Assembly (NCBI RefSeq): GCF_011250555.1
Contig: NZ_JAANMZ010000005.1
Location: 1 to 64,000, forward strand
DNA from: Bacillus sp. MM2020_4
GTDB taxonomy: Bacteria; Bacillota; Bacilli; Bacillales; Cytobacillaceae
Direction of reading: 5' to 3'
DNA: 64,000 bases
The notes beneath the pieces were generated by a model. It searched no databases. It worked only from the letters and a program-made list of their open reading frames with translations, and was not told the origin of the DNA. This document shows positions 1-9,295 of this stretch, in pieces; position 1 is the stretch's first letter; each line of letters opens with the position of its first letter. The position numbers and the translations under genes were made by a program.

Positions 1-57
1 GATTGGGAGAATGTTCCAGCGAAATATCATAATAATTTTCTTTTAATACTTTAATAA

Positions 58-71
58 CGAACGTTCATTCG
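58..71. promoter_or_regulatory. LexA-like box upstream of mrfA
   Basis: The sequence CGAAC-GTTC-ATTCG matches the Bacillus LexA (DinR) operator CGAAC-N4-GTTCG at 9 of 10 fixed positions; the mismatch is in the conserved GTTC arm. It lies just upstream of a TAAAAT -10-like element at about 73-78 and about 28 bases before the mrfA start. Function is inferred. Confidence 0.3.
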
Positions 72-98
72 ATAAAATAAAGAGTATGAGGTGAAACC

Positions 99-2408
99 AT
101 GAAATTGAAAAAAGGCCTTCAAGAAATATTAGAGGAATTAAAAATAAATCATCAATTTAAAGAAAATATTGTCACCTGGAAGACCATTGAAGAAAAGCCA
201 GCAACGATGATGCCATTTCCGGAGGACTTACATCCGTTGTTAAAAAGAGCTCTTCAAAATAAGGGAATTGAACAATTGTATACACATCAACAATCGGCAT
301 ATGAGAAAATTATCAAAGGAAATAGTATCGTGGCGGTAACACCGACTGCCTCAGGAAAGACACTTTGCTATAATCTGCCAGTTTTACAAACTATTCTCGC
401 TAATCCTGAATCAAGGGCCCTGTATATGTTTCCAACGAAAGCACTTGCCCAAGATCAAAAGAGTGAGATAAACGAGATCATTCAAGCTGCGGGCGTTGAT
501 ATTAACAGCTATACGTATGATGGGGATACACCCGCAAATATTCGGCAAAGGGTAAGGCAGGCGGGGCATGTAGTGATTACAAACCCGGACATGCTACACT
601 CTGCTATTCTGCCACACCATACAAAATGGGTATCCTTGTTTGAAAATCTTAAATTTGTGGTGATTGATGAACTTCATACCTACCGCGGCGTGTTTGGCAG
701 CCATGTAGCCAATGTCATAAGAAGGCTAAAACGGATTTGCCATTATTACGGTAGTAATCCCGTGTTTATTTGTACATCGGCAACGATTGCAAATCCCTTA
801 GAGCATGCGGAAATATTAACAGAAGAAAGAATGAGTTTAATTGATAATAACGGTGCACCGAGTGGGACGAAACATTTTCTCTTCTATAATCCGCCAATCG
901 TCAATAAGCCGTTAAATATCAGAAGAAGTGCCACTCTTGAAGTTCGAAAAATTGCGGGGGAACTATTAAGAAATAAAATTCAAACAATTGTTTTTGCCAG
1001 AAGCAGGGTGAGAGTTGAAATTATCCTGACTTACCTTCAGGAATTGGTGAAAAATAAGTTAGGTGCGAAATCAATCATGGGATATCGCGGAGGATACCTG
1101 CCAACAGAACGAAGAAAAATTGAAAAGGGTCTGCGTTCTGGAGAGATCTATGGGGTTGTCAGTACGAATGCCCTTGAGTTAGGTGTTGACATAGGTCAGC
1201 TTCAGGTTTGCATCATGACAGGGTATCCGGGGACTATTTCAAGTGCCTGGCAGCAAGCCGGGAGGGCCGGAAGAAGGCATGGGGAGGCACTTGTCATTAT
1301 GGTGGCAAGTTCGAGTCCGCTGGATCAATATATTATTCAAAACCCGGAATATTTTTTTAATAAAAGTCCTGAAACTGCGAGGATTAATCCCGATAATTTG
1401 ATTATTCTAATCGATCATATGAAATGTGCCGCCTATGAGCTCCCATTTAAGGAGGGAGAGGAATTTGGAACTGTCGGAACGAAGGAATTACTGGAGTATT
1501 TAGCAGAAGAACGAGTTCTTTATCGAAATGGAGATAAATGGTATTGGATGAACGATTCTTTTCCGGCGCATAACATTAGTTTACGATCTGCCTCACAGGA
1601 AAATGTTATTATTGTTGACCAATCAGATGTAGCAAATGTAAAAGTTATTGGAGAAATGGATCGTTTTTCTGCAATGACGCTACTCCATGATGAGGCCATT
1701 TATTTACATCAAGGTACCCAATTCCAGGTCGAGAAGCTTGATTGGGAGGAGAAAAAGGCATTTGTCAGGGAAGTTGATGTTGACTATTACACTGATGCTA
1801 ATTTAGCTGTCCAATTAAAAGTATTAGAGGAAGACAAGCTTCAAACAAGTGATGAAGCTGAAATCGGCTATGGAGACGTAAGTGTCAGGGCGATGGCAAC
1901 CATTTTTAAAAAGATTAAATTTGAAACGCATGAAAATATCGGATCAGGACCGATTCATCTTCCAGAAGAGGAACTTCATACGAACGCAGCATGGATTTCA
2001 TTAAATAAGCCGTTAACAGAACTGGGTCATGAACGGTTGGAACAGGGACTTGTTGGAACAGCACACGCCTTAAATCATATCGCACCGTTATTCGTGATGG
2101 CAGACCCGCAGGATATTCATGTTATCCCGCAAGTGAAAGCAGATCATAATGAAAAGCCAACTATCTTTTTTTATGATCGATATCCTGGTGGAATTGGATT
2201 AAGTGAAAAAATTCATAGCGGAATGCCAACGGTGTTTGTCGAAACGAAAAAAATGATACATCACTGTCAGTGTGAGACGGGATGTCCTTCATGCATTGGA
2301 GCAGATACAGTTAGTGAAACCGCAAAATTGGATGTCTTAAAAATAATTGATGCATTTTTACACTCTTCCAATCAGGATAAGGAAGTGCGGCATGTCGTTA
2401 AAAAGTAA
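99..2408 (+). CDS. mrfA: DEAD/DEAH-box DNA helicase MrfA (YprA)
   Basis: Superfamily 2 DNA helicase of 769 residues. In B. subtilis, MrfA (YprA) and the exonuclease MrfB act in a UvrABC-independent repair pathway for mitomycin C lesions. Walker A motif TPTASGKT is at residues 81-88 and the DEAH-type box reads DELH at 190-193. The second RecA-like domain ends with a QQAGRAGR motif. The C-terminal DUF1998/MZB module carries four cysteines, C723, C725, C729 and C732, expected to bind metal. The ATG follows a GAGGTG ribosome site. The 3' end overlaps mrfB by about 17 bases, so the pair is translationally coupled. A LexA-like box lies upstream. Confidence 0.93.
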   Translation: MKLKKGLQEILEELKINHQFKENIVTWKTIEEKPATMMPFPEDLHPLLKRALQNKGIEQLYTHQQSAYEKIIKGNSIVAVTPTASGKTLCYNLPVLQTILANPESRALYMFPTKALAQDQKSEINEIIQAAGVDINSYTYDGDTPANIRQRVRQAGHVVITNPDMLHSAILPHHTKWVSLFENLKFVVIDELHTYRGVFGSHVANVIRRLKRICHYYGSNPVFICTSATIANPLEHAEILTEERMSLIDNNGAPSGTKHFLFYNPPIVNKPLNIRRSATLEVRKIAGELLRNKIQTIVFARSRVRVEIILTYLQELVKNKLGAKSIMGYRGGYLPTERRKIEKGLRSGEIYGVVSTNALELGVDIGQLQVCIMTGYPGTISSAWQQAGRAGRRHGEALVIMVASSSPLDQYIIQNPEYFFNKSPETARINPDNLIILIDHMKCAAYELPFKEGEEFGTVGTKELLEYLAEERVLYRNGDKWYWMNDSFPAHNISLRSASQENVIIVDQSDVANVKVIGEMDRFSAMTLLHDEAIYLHQGTQFQVEKLDWEEKKAFVREVDVDYYTDANLAVQLKVLEEDKLQTSDEAEIGYGDVSVRAMATIFKKIKFETHENIGSGPIHLPEEELHTNAAWISLNKPLTELGHERLEQGLVGTAHALNHIAPLFVMADPQDIHVIPQVKADHNEKPTIFFYDRYPGGIGLSEKIHSGMPTVFVETKKMIHHCQCETGCPSCIGADTVSETAKLDVLKIIDAFLHSSNQDKEVRHVVKK

Positions 2409-3654
2409 GCTAGATCGCCTAAAGTCTCATATATCCAGTGGAAGCACTCCAGAAAAAAGGGATCAACCTTCTGTGACGCCGGGTATGGAGGTGCCTTTTC
2501 GTGAAAAATGGGAGCAGGAAAATGTTTATCCCTTTTTTATCGATGACCATTATTGCTTAATAAGGGAAGTGAAATATCCACTCTCACACCAGCACGGGAA
2601 TTATTGCTTTCGGGATTTTCTAACCGCTGTAGATTTGTGGAATCACCAGCCACTCAGTCACCCTTTATCGGCAAAAGGTCATCAAGCTGAGGAATTGTTC
2701 TTTTTTGACACAGAAACTACGGGGCTCGGCGGCGGGGTTGGAAATACAATTTTTATTCTGGGATATGCCAGTGTTTTCGGTGATCATTTGGTCCTAAGAC
2801 AGCACATCCTCCCGCATCCAGGCGGGGAAGTTCCTTTATATCAAAGTTTTTTAGAAAAAGTGAATTATCGTACGCTTGTCACTTATAATGGAAAATCATT
2901 TGATTGGCCCCAAGTGAAAACAAGACATACTCTTATAAGAGAGCATGTTCCAAAGCTGCCTGAATTTGGACATTTTGATCTTTTTCATGCAGCAAGAAGA
3001 CTTTGGAAGCATAAATTAGACCGGATGAAGCTGGCAATTGTCGAGAAAGAAGTATTAGGGGTGGAAAGAATCGATGATATTCCAGGATTTTTGGCTCCTA
3101 TGATTTATTTTGATTTTATTGAAAGTAAAAAGCCTGATGGCATGCTGGGTTTGCTTAAACATAATGAAATCGACATTTTATCACTCGTTACACTATATAG
3201 CCATTTAACCTTTCAACTTTACGGGATTGATCATAATCAAACTAGAGCAGAAACGTATGAAGTTGGTCGCTGGTTTGCCACATTAGGAGAGAATAAAGAA
3301 GCAGAACAAGTATTAAGCAAACTGACAAACGGCAGAGACATGACATCCTATCAGGCAAAGTATATTTTGGCATTTCAGCAAAAAAAAGAGCAGAATTGGG
3401 AAAGCGCACGGACATTGTTCCTTGAAATGATCGATTGTGGTGAGACACAGATGCGGGTAGAAGCTTTATTAGAACTGGCAAAAATTCATGAACATCGACT
3501 TATAGATTATAAGCTTGCTATAGTTTATTGTCAGAAGGCGATAGAACAAATAACACAATCTAAAACCACGGCTAAATGGAAAAGGCACATTACCTTAGAG
3601 CAGTTTGAAAAAAGGCTAAAACGGTTAGAACGAAAATATGTCACAAAATCTTAA
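2392..3654 (+). CDS. mrfB: DEDD exonuclease MrfB (YprB) with TPR tail
   Basis: Exonuclease of the RNase H-like/DEDD superfamily, 420 residues from the chosen ATG. That start has AAGGAAG upstream and gives the family length and the N-terminus MSLKSKLDRL; the open frame extends further upstream, deeper into mrfA. The nuclease signature FFDTETTGLGGG and a later NEIDILSLV segment supply the acidic metal ligands. The last roughly 130 residues look like TPR repeats (GRWFATLGENKEAEQ, QKKEQNWESARTLF). Known role in B. subtilis: partner of MrfA in mitomycin C repair. It overlaps mrfA. Confidence 0.92.
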   Translation: MSLKSKLDRLKSHISSGSTPEKRDQPSVTPGMEVPFREKWEQENVYPFFIDDHYCLIREVKYPLSHQHGNYCFRDFLTAVDLWNHQPLSHPLSAKGHQAEELFFFDTETTGLGGGVGNTIFILGYASVFGDHLVLRQHILPHPGGEVPLYQSFLEKVNYRTLVTYNGKSFDWPQVKTRHTLIREHVPKLPEFGHFDLFHAARRLWKHKLDRMKLAIVEKEVLGVERIDDIPGFLAPMIYFDFIESKKPDGMLGLLKHNEIDILSLVTLYSHLTFQLYGIDHNQTRAETYEVGRWFATLGENKEAEQVLSKLTNGRDMTSYQAKYILAFQQKKEQNWESARTLFLEMIDCGETQMRVEALLELAKIHEHRLIDYKLAIVYCQKAIEQITQSKTTAKWKRHITLEQFEKRLKRLERKYVTKS

Positions 3655-3766
3655 TAATTTTATGATGAAATCCAGTAATTCCATATTGTTTATCCTACAT
3701 GAAAAATGTAAAATGAGAAATTGAGTTGCGGAAAAGCGATCATTAAAACCTTATGGAGCTGGTATT

Positions 3767-3862
3767 GTGTATAAAACGATTTTATTTTTATTTTTTATTG
3801 TCGTCTGTCTGACAGCCGTCGTTTTTACAAGCTTAAAAGATAGCTTTTATTCGATGCTGTAA
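3767..3862 (+). CDS. 31-residue putative membrane peptide
   Basis: Short GTG-initiated frame with a GGAG ribosome site nine bases upstream. It encodes one hydrophobic helix (ILFLFFIVVCLTAVVFTS) flanked by Lys near the N-terminus and a short tail KDSFYSML. It fills the otherwise empty gap between mrfB and cotD. I do not recognise a family. The translation is clean and the ribosome site is well placed, but the length is short enough to occur by chance. Confidence 0.4.
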   Translation: MYKTILFLFFIVVCLTAVVFTSLKDSFYSML

Positions 3863-3992
3863 GAAAATCAGGCGAAAGTTTTTGACCCTAAATCGTATAT
3901 TGAATGAAAAATAGGTATTTTCCTTAGTACAAGAGTAACTCCCTTATCATAGGCTGTTAATGTAAACAGAATATTTGGAGGGAGAGTATAAT

Positions 3993-4343
3993 ATGTTTCT
4001 AGGAACTAATTTTGCACCGCCAGTCGTCCACCCGACACAGCAGATAGTGAATCACACCTTTTCAACAACGGTGGTGCCGCATATTCATCCAGTACACACC
4101 ACAACGGTGAATCATCATATGTTCCAGCATAAACATTTTTGCCCGCAAACAGCTTCATGCTGTGAGGAGACGTGTAATCAGCACATTAACTGCTGTAACC
4201 CATGTCAGGGGGCAATGCCAATGCCAGCTTCTAATGCCATGCCGGGACCTAATGCCATGCCGGGATTTGGAGCAGGCGGTCCAGGGTTTGGAATGGGAGG
4301 CCCAGGTTTCGCACCGGGACCATTTATGGGACCTAGACCTTAA
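3993..4343 (+). CDS. cotD: Spore coat protein CotD-like
   Basis: 116-residue inner spore-coat protein, in the same place as B. subtilis cotD (between yprB and ypsA). The N-terminal half is rich in His and Cys (HPTQQIVNHTFSTTVVPHIHP, CCEETCNQ, NCCNPC). The C-terminal third is low complexity, with NAMPGPNAMPG and GGPGFGMGGPGF repeats. The ATG is set by GGAGGGAGAG; an in-frame TTG at 3975 lies inside that ribosome site and is rejected. A sporulation (sigmaK) promoter is expected from the family, but I see no convincing one. A strong terminator follows. Confidence 0.85.
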   Translation: MFLGTNFAPPVVHPTQQIVNHTFSTTVVPHIHPVHTTTVNHHMFQHKHFCPQTASCCEETCNQHINCCNPCQGAMPMPASNAMPGPNAMPGFGAGGPGFGMGGPGFAPGPFMGPRP

Positions 4344-4361
4344 GTTAGGTTTATGTGGTTT

Positions 4362-4390
4362 GCAAGGGCTCTTTAGCCCTTGCTTTTTAT
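4362..4390 (+). terminator. cotD terminator
   Basis: Nine-pair stem (GCAAGGGCT with AGCCCTTGC, loop CTTT), followed by TTTTTATT. Confidence 0.85.
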
Positions 4391-4471
4391 TGTTGTTTAC
4401 TTTTATGATATGCTTTTTTAAAAAAAATGTTTGTCCATTTTAAAAATATTTTTTAGTTAAGGGGAACATTC

Positions 4472-5032
4472 TTGAGAAAAGTGCTGGCCATTTCAGGTTA
4501 TAAACCATTTGAATTAGGCATTTTTAAAAAAGATCATCCATCAGCTTTATTTATTAAGGCTGCACTAAAGAAATCATTATTGCCTATGATAGAAGAAGGT
4601 TTAGAATGGGTATTGATTAGCGGACAATTAGGAGTTGAACTTTGGGCTGCGGAGGTTGTATTTCATTTGCAGATTGAATTTCCTGAATTGAAGCTAGCGG
4701 TCATCACTCCGTTTCTTGACCAAGAGGCATCCTGGAATGAAAATAACAAGGAATGGTACGAGTCTATTCTTGCTGGTGCAGATTACATAGACTCCGTTTC
4801 GAAAAAAGGGTATGAGAAGCCATGGCAGTTTCGTTTGAAAAATCAATTCTTTATCGATAAGAGCGATGGACTCCTTCTTCTGTACGATCATGAAAAGGAA
4901 GGAAGTCCGAAATATCTATACGAAATGGCTGTCCAACAGCAAAGAAAAAAGTCATATCCGATTGAGTTGATTACATTTTATGATTTACAAATGATTGTGG
5001 AAGAAGAACAAAATAAATGGTCTGATTTTTAA
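4472..5032 (+). CDS. ypsA: YpsA, SLOG-superfamily cell-division modulator
   Basis: 186-residue DUF1273/YpsA family protein with a SLOG (DprA-like Rossmann) fold. Conserved blocks include [12 protein letters not shown] at the N-terminus, [17 protein letters not shown], and [17 protein letters not shown]. YpsA inhibits or modulates FtsZ-dependent division in Firmicutes when overproduced; its ligand is not established. The start is a TTG behind AAGGGGA, which gives the family N-terminus. It sits directly before gpsB, the usual functional pairing. Confidence 0.9.
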   Translation: MRKVLAISGYKPFELGIFKKDHPSALFIKAALKKSLLPMIEEGLEWVLISGQLGVELWAAEVVFHLQIEFPELKLAVITPFLDQEASWNENNKEWYESILAGADYIDSVSKKGYEKPWQFRLKNQFFIDKSDGLLLLYDHEKEGSPKYLYEMAVQQQRKKSYPIELITFYDLQMIVEEEQNKWSDF

Positions 5033-5135
5033 AGCATGATGAAGCCGTATATTTTTTAAAACAAAAGAAATTGACAAAAGGAATAATTTTTGAAAAAATA
5101 ATAGGTAATGATTGGCTAAACTTGAGGTGATTTGA

Positions 5136-5438
5136 ATGTTGGCTGATAAAGTGAAATTAACAGCTAAGGATATTTTAGAAAAAGAGTTTAAGACTGGCGT
5201 AAGAGGGTATAAACAAGAAGATGTCGATAAATTCTTGGATTTAATCATTAAAGATTATGAAACGTTCCATCAAGAAATTGATGATCTGCAGCAAGAGAAC
5301 CTTAGACTTCGTAAACAGCTTGAGGAGTCATCGAAGAGACAACCGGTGGCACAACCTGCAGGAACGACAAATTTTGATATTTTAAAACGATTGTCTAATC
5401 TTGAAAAGCACGTTTTTGGCAGTAAATTATACGATTGA
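5136..5438 (+). CDS. gpsB: Cell-division protein GpsB
   Basis: 100-residue DivIVA-family coiled-coil protein that shuttles penicillin-binding proteins between the sidewall and septum. The N-terminal lipid-binding DivIVA domain is clear ([30 protein letters not shown]), then a coiled coil ([18 protein letters not shown]), a variable linker and a C-terminal trimerisation segment ([16 protein letters not shown]). The ATG follows GAGGTGA. A TTGACA -35-like hexamer at 5071-5076 may drive it separately from ypsA, but the -10 is poor. Confidence 0.95.
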   Translation: MLADKVKLTAKDILEKEFKTGVRGYKQEDVDKFLDLIIKDYETFHQEIDDLQQENLRLRKQLEESSKRQPVAQPAGTTNFDILKRLSNLEKHVFGSKLYD

Positions 5439-5470
5439 CAGATTGTACCGGTACTTCCTAATAAAAACTA

Positions 5471-5499
5471 TTGAATAAACAGCAGGAAATACATATAAT
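5471..5499 (+). promoter_or_regulatory. sigmaA promoter of rnpB
   Basis: TTGAAT at 5471-5476 and TATAAT at 5494-5499 with exact 17-base spacing. The implied start is about 5506-5511, matching the 5' end of the RNase P RNA. Confidence 0.8.
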
Positions 5500-5510
5500 A
5501 GAAAAGTATC

Positions 5511-5930
5511 ATTAATGACGTTCGGGTAATCGCTGCAATGAGCTTATATGCAAATTGTTGAGGAAAGTCCATGCTCGCACGGGCTGCGATGTCCGTAGTG
5601 TTCGTGCCTAGCGAAATCATAAGCTAGGGCAGTTGGGTTTAAATCCAGCTGACGGCCGGGAAAATACCTAAGTTCTTTTAGAATAGGGTATGAATACCTG
5701 TAAAAGTGCCACAGTGACGTAGCCTTTCTAGAAATGGAAAGGGTGGAACGGGTAAACCCCACGAGCGAGAAACCCAAATAATGGTAGGGGCATCTTCTCT
5801 GAGGAATTGAACGAGGGGAAGGACAGATTCCAATCGGAATCTGTAGATAGATGATTACCACCTAAGTACGAGGCGTTATTGCCGTTTGCAGTACTCTGGT
5901 ACAGAACATGGCTTACAGAACGTTATTAAT
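5511..5930 (+). ncRNA. rnpB: RNase P RNA, Bacillus (type B)
   Basis: Catalytic RNA of RNase P, which matures tRNA 5' ends; about 420 bases. Recognised by conserved segments in order: GAGGAAAGTCCATGCTCGCAC, GTGCCTAGCGAAATCATAAG, AAGTGCCACAGTGACG, ACCCCACGAGCGAGAAACCC, GGAAGGACAGA, and the 3' GGCTTACAGAACGTTATTAAT. The extreme ends pair (ATTAATGACGTT with AACGTTATTAAT, one mismatch), fixing the boundaries within a few bases. It lies between gpsB and the ypsC methyltransferase as in B. subtilis. Confidence 0.96.
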
Positions 5931-5956
5931 GGGATACTATGCTAGGATATGTAACG

Positions 5957-5981
5957 GCTCTCCTGATAGGGGAGCTTTTTT
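5957..5981 (+). terminator. rnpB terminator
   Basis: Stem GCTCTCC with GGGGAGC (one G-U pair), loop TGATA, followed by TTTTTTATT. Confidence 0.75.
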
Positions 5982-6089
5982 ATTGGTCATAATTGCATCC
6001 CAAGGATGATTTTTGTCCATAATGGTAGCGAATATTCCTTTACAAAGGGAAACGAAAATATACATAACTTAATAGTAAAGGGTGAAGAA

Positions 6090-7232
6090 ATGGGAAATTA
6101 TCAAATAATTGCTACAGCAGCAATGGGGCTTGAGGCCTTGGTGGCAAAAGAGGTAAGGTCATTAGGATATGAATGTGAAGTTGAGAATGGCAAGGTTACC
6201 TATACAGGGGACGAAACTGCTATTGCCCGCAGTAATTTGTGGCTTCGAACCGCTGACAGAATAAAAATCAAGGTGGGCGAATTCAAAGCATATACCTTTG
6301 ATGAATTATTTGAAAAGACAAAAGCACTGCCCTGGGAAGAATTCCTCCCTGAAGATGCTGAATTTCCTGTCATCGGGAAATCTGTAAAATCAACACTTTT
6401 TAGTGTGTCGGACTGCCAAGCAATCGTCAAAAAGGCAGTTGTGGAACGCCTGAAAAAACAGTATAAGCGGAGTACCTGGTTTGAGGAAACGGGTGCCCTT
6501 TATCGGATTGAAGTCGCCTTATTAAAGGATCTTGCCACTATCACCATTGATACAAGTGGTCAGGGGCTTCATAAACGTGGCTACCGTATTGACCAAGGTG
6601 AAGCTCCTCTAAAGGAAACACTCGCGGCTGCGCTCGTAATGTTAACCAATTGGAAGGCTGACAGTCCATTTATCGACCCATTCTGCGGCTCAGGAACGAT
6701 TCCGATTGAAGCGGCAATGATCGGCCAAAATATTGCACCTGGTTTTAACCGGGAATTTGTATCAGAGGGCTGGAATTGGATTCACCAATCCGTTTGGGAT
6801 GAGGCTAGGAATGAAGCCGAAGATTTAGCGAATTACGACCAACCTTTAGACATTACCGGCTCTGATATTGATCACCGGATGGTAAAAATTGCCCAAGAGA
6901 ATGCTTTCGAGGCTGGTTTTGCTGATATCATTCAGTTTAAGCAAATGCAAGTCAGAGACATTTCAACAAACAAAGAATTTGGTGTCATTGTTGGAAACCC
7001 TCCTTACGGAGAAAGACTAGGGGATAAGAAGGCTGTTGAGCAAATGTATAAGGAAATGGGGCAAGCATTCAGTAAGCTTGACACCTGGTCGATTTATATC
7101 ATGACTTCGAATGAAGGTTTTGAACAGCTGTACGGTAAACCCGCAACAAAGAAACGTAAACTGTTTAATGGATTTATCCGAACTGATTTATATCAATATT
7201 GGGGAAAAAGACCTCCACGTCAAAGTAATTAA
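6090..7232 (+). CDS. ypsC: THUMP-domain 23S rRNA (guanine-N2) methyltransferase, YpsC/RlmL type
   Basis: 380-residue SAM-dependent methyltransferase of the COG0116 family; E. coli RlmL makes m2G in 23S rRNA. An N-terminal ferredoxin-like/THUMP region covers about residues 1-160. The Rossmann methyltransferase domain contains DPFCGSGTIPIEAAMI (SAM binding) and the catalytic NPPYGERLG near residue 303. The ATG behind GGTGAAGAA is chosen because the protein then begins MGNYQIIATAAMGLEALV as in the family; the upstream in-frame extension is not conserved in character. Confidence 0.9.
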   Translation: MGNYQIIATAAMGLEALVAKEVRSLGYECEVENGKVTYTGDETAIARSNLWLRTADRIKIKVGEFKAYTFDELFEKTKALPWEEFLPEDAEFPVIGKSVKSTLFSVSDCQAIVKKAVVERLKKQYKRSTWFEETGALYRIEVALLKDLATITIDTSGQGLHKRGYRIDQGEAPLKETLAAALVMLTNWKADSPFIDPFCGSGTIPIEAAMIGQNIAPGFNREFVSEGWNWIHQSVWDEARNEAEDLANYDQPLDITGSDIDHRMVKIAQENAFEAGFADIIQFKQMQVRDISTNKEFGVIVGNPPYGERLGDKKAVEQMYKEMGQAFSKLDTWSIYIMTSNEGFEQLYGKPATKKRKLFNGFIRTDLYQYWGKRPPRQSN

Positions 7233-7265
7233 ACAATTAGATATAAAGGAACTTAGGATATAGTT

Positions 7266-7292
7266 TAGCGTTATTTTGACGCTATTTTTTTT
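7266..7292 (+). terminator. Terminator after ypsC
   Basis: Six-pair stem TAGCGT/ACGCTA with a seven-base loop, followed by eight T residues. Confidence 0.65.
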
Positions 7293-7307
7293 AGGGGAGG
7301 GACTAAC

Positions 7308-9233
7308 ATGCAAAACCGGATGCCGTTTGAAGTTTCCAAAACTGAATCCTTTTATGATAAATTGGCTGAATGGATTGGTGATCTATTTTATGATATTTTG
7401 CCAGAGGCTGGATTTGAACTAAGGGATGAACAAATTTATATGGCTTTTCAATTGGAAAAGGCCTTCAAGGATAAACAAATAATGTTCGCGGAAGCAGGCG
7501 TTGGAACAGGGAAAACGATTGTATACCTGCTCTATTCTATCATGTATGCAAGGTATACAAATAGGCCCGCAGTAATCGCCTGTGCGGACGAAACGCTTAT
7601 CGAGCAGCTTGTGAAAAAAGAAGGCGATATTGCTAAGCTTGAAAAGGTTTTGGAGTTAAATATCGATGTTCGTCTGGCAAAATCACGAGATCAGTATTTG
7701 TGTCTTAAGAAGCTTGACCAGGTTCGGAATCAAGACTTTTCAGATGAGATATCCGATATTTATCAAAAATTGCCGGATTTTATCCATATGGGTGGTTCGA
7801 TGCAATCTTTTGAAAAGTACGGTGATAGACGTGATTATCCTCATTTAACGGATGAATTATGGAGTAATCTCAATTGGGATCCTCTTCAAGATTGTTTCTC
7901 CTGTGATAAACGCCATCGCTGTGGATTGACACTACACCGGGAATTTTACCGGCATTCGACTGATTTAATTATTTGTTCCCATGACTTTTACATGGAGCAT
8001 ATTTGGACGAAGGAATCAAGAAGGCGTGAAGGGCAGCTGCCGCTTTTACCTGAGCATTCTTCCGTTGTATTTGACGAGGGTCATCTTCTTGAATATGCAG
8101 CGCAAAAAGCGTTAAGTTACCGTTTTACCGATTATACGTTGGATACACTGCTTACAAGGTTAATGGAAAATGAAGTTCGTGAAAAAACATTGTACACGAT
8201 CGAAGACGCTCTTCAAGACAATGAAGCGTTTTTTGACACTATTTCACAATTCTCCTTACAGCAAAAAGGTTCTGAAAAACAAATCATTACGAAGCATCCT
8301 CTGGTATTAAAGACCTGCAGGAAGCTACTCTCAACACTGCAAACTTTGGAAGAGGAGCTTGTTTTTGAAAGTGAATTATATGTCATTAATGAATATGATT
8401 TAAAAATTGTGGAGGAATATTTGGAGCAAATTACCTACTCCTTATCACTTTTCCTTCAAGAAGTGAACGGGATTACCTGGTTTGAAGAAGGCGGCGGAGA
8501 ACGGACACTAGTTATCATGCCAAAAATGGTCGAAGAAGTGATGCGTGAAGAAGTGTTCTCACAGAAAAAACCGTTTATCTTCTCATCAGCAACACTGTCG
8601 AATCAAAAATCCTTTGATTATATTGCAAATAGCCTTGGGGTGAAGGATTACCTATCCTTTACGGTGGCCTCACCATTTGCCTATGAAGAAAAGATGGATG
8701 TCTTCCTCCCGAGGTTTCCAAAAGGCAGCATGGAAGAAAAAATTCATTATCTGATAAAAATGGTACAGCAATCAGAAGGACGGGCCTTAATTCTGTTAAA
8801 TAATAAGGAAGAACTGTCACAGCTTAAAAAGCAGTTGGCAGGGGGCATTTCCTATCCCATTTATTTTGAGGGGGACGAGGAGATTAGCACCCTCGTTTCG
8901 AAGTTTCAAAATGAGGAGCATGCGATTCTATGTTCCATGCATCTCTGGGAAGGCCTAGATATTCCAGGAAGATCACTTGAAAATGTCTTGATTTTTTCAC
9001 TTCCTTTCCCGCCAAACGATCCGGTTTTTACGGCAAAGAGAGAAGGGGTAGACAATCCATTCTTAGAGGTAGATTTACCGTATATGCTTCTCAGGCTGCG
9101 TCAGGGCATAGGACGATTAATTCGGAGTGAACATGACCGGGGAATGGTTCATATCATGTTGGATGAGGAAATCGATTCTTTTGTATTACAAAGTGTTACA
9201 GAAGCACTGCCAACGACGGCCAAAGATGCATAA
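7308..9233 (+). CDS. ypvA: DinG/XPD-family ATP-dependent helicase (YpvA)
   Basis: 641-residue superfamily 2 helicase of the DinG/XPD (Fe-S) type. Walker A AGVGTGKT lies near residues 63-70 and the Walker B box reads DEGH at 256-259. Cysteines at YLCLKK and in DCFSCDKRHRCGL fit the four Fe-S cluster ligands of XPD-like helicases. The C-terminal motif RLRQGIGRLIRS is helicase motif VI. Strong ribosome site GGGGAGGGA. In B. subtilis ypvA has the same neighbours; its precise role is not established. Confidence 0.88.
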   Translation: MQNRMPFEVSKTESFYDKLAEWIGDLFYDILPEAGFELRDEQIYMAFQLEKAFKDKQIMFAEAGVGTGKTIVYLLYSIMYARYTNRPAVIACADETLIEQLVKKEGDIAKLEKVLELNIDVRLAKSRDQYLCLKKLDQVRNQDFSDEISDIYQKLPDFIHMGGSMQSFEKYGDRRDYPHLTDELWSNLNWDPLQDCFSCDKRHRCGLTLHREFYRHSTDLIICSHDFYMEHIWTKESRRREGQLPLLPEHSSVVFDEGHLLEYAAQKALSYRFTDYTLDTLLTRLMENEVREKTLYTIEDALQDNEAFFDTISQFSLQQKGSEKQIITKHPLVLKTCRKLLSTLQTLEEELVFESELYVINEYDLKIVEEYLEQITYSLSLFLQEVNGITWFEEGGGERTLVIMPKMVEEVMREEVFSQKKPFIFSSATLSNQKSFDYIANSLGVKDYLSFTVASPFAYEEKMDVFLPRFPKGSMEEKIHYLIKMVQQSEGRALILLNNKEELSQLKKQLAGGISYPIYFEGDEEISTLVSKFQNEEHAILCSMHLWEGLDIPGRSLENVLIFSLPFPPNDPVFTAKREGVDNPFLEVDLPYMLLRLRQGIGRLIRSEHDRGMVHIMLDEEIDSFVLQSVTEALPTTAKDA

Positions 9234-9236
9234 AAA

Positions 9237-9275
9237 AGGAAGCCTTCCGTTTTTAGAGGGCTTCCTGCTTTTTTG
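9237..9275 (+). terminator. ypvA terminator
   Basis: Eight-pair stem AGGAAGCC/GGCTTCCT with a 14-base loop and a T-rich tail (GCTTTTTTG). Confidence 0.75.
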
Positions 9276-9295
9276 TCTAGCTTCACCTTATCAGA

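Noticed and set aside
4162..4443. 93-codon frame overlapping cotD in another frame
   Set aside because: It is a shadow of the repetitive cotD sequence, continues through the terminator and has no ribosome site.
5544..5861. 105-codon minus-strand open frame across rnpB
   Set aside because: It lies entirely antisense within the RNase P RNA, whose structure explains the sequence; no ribosome site.
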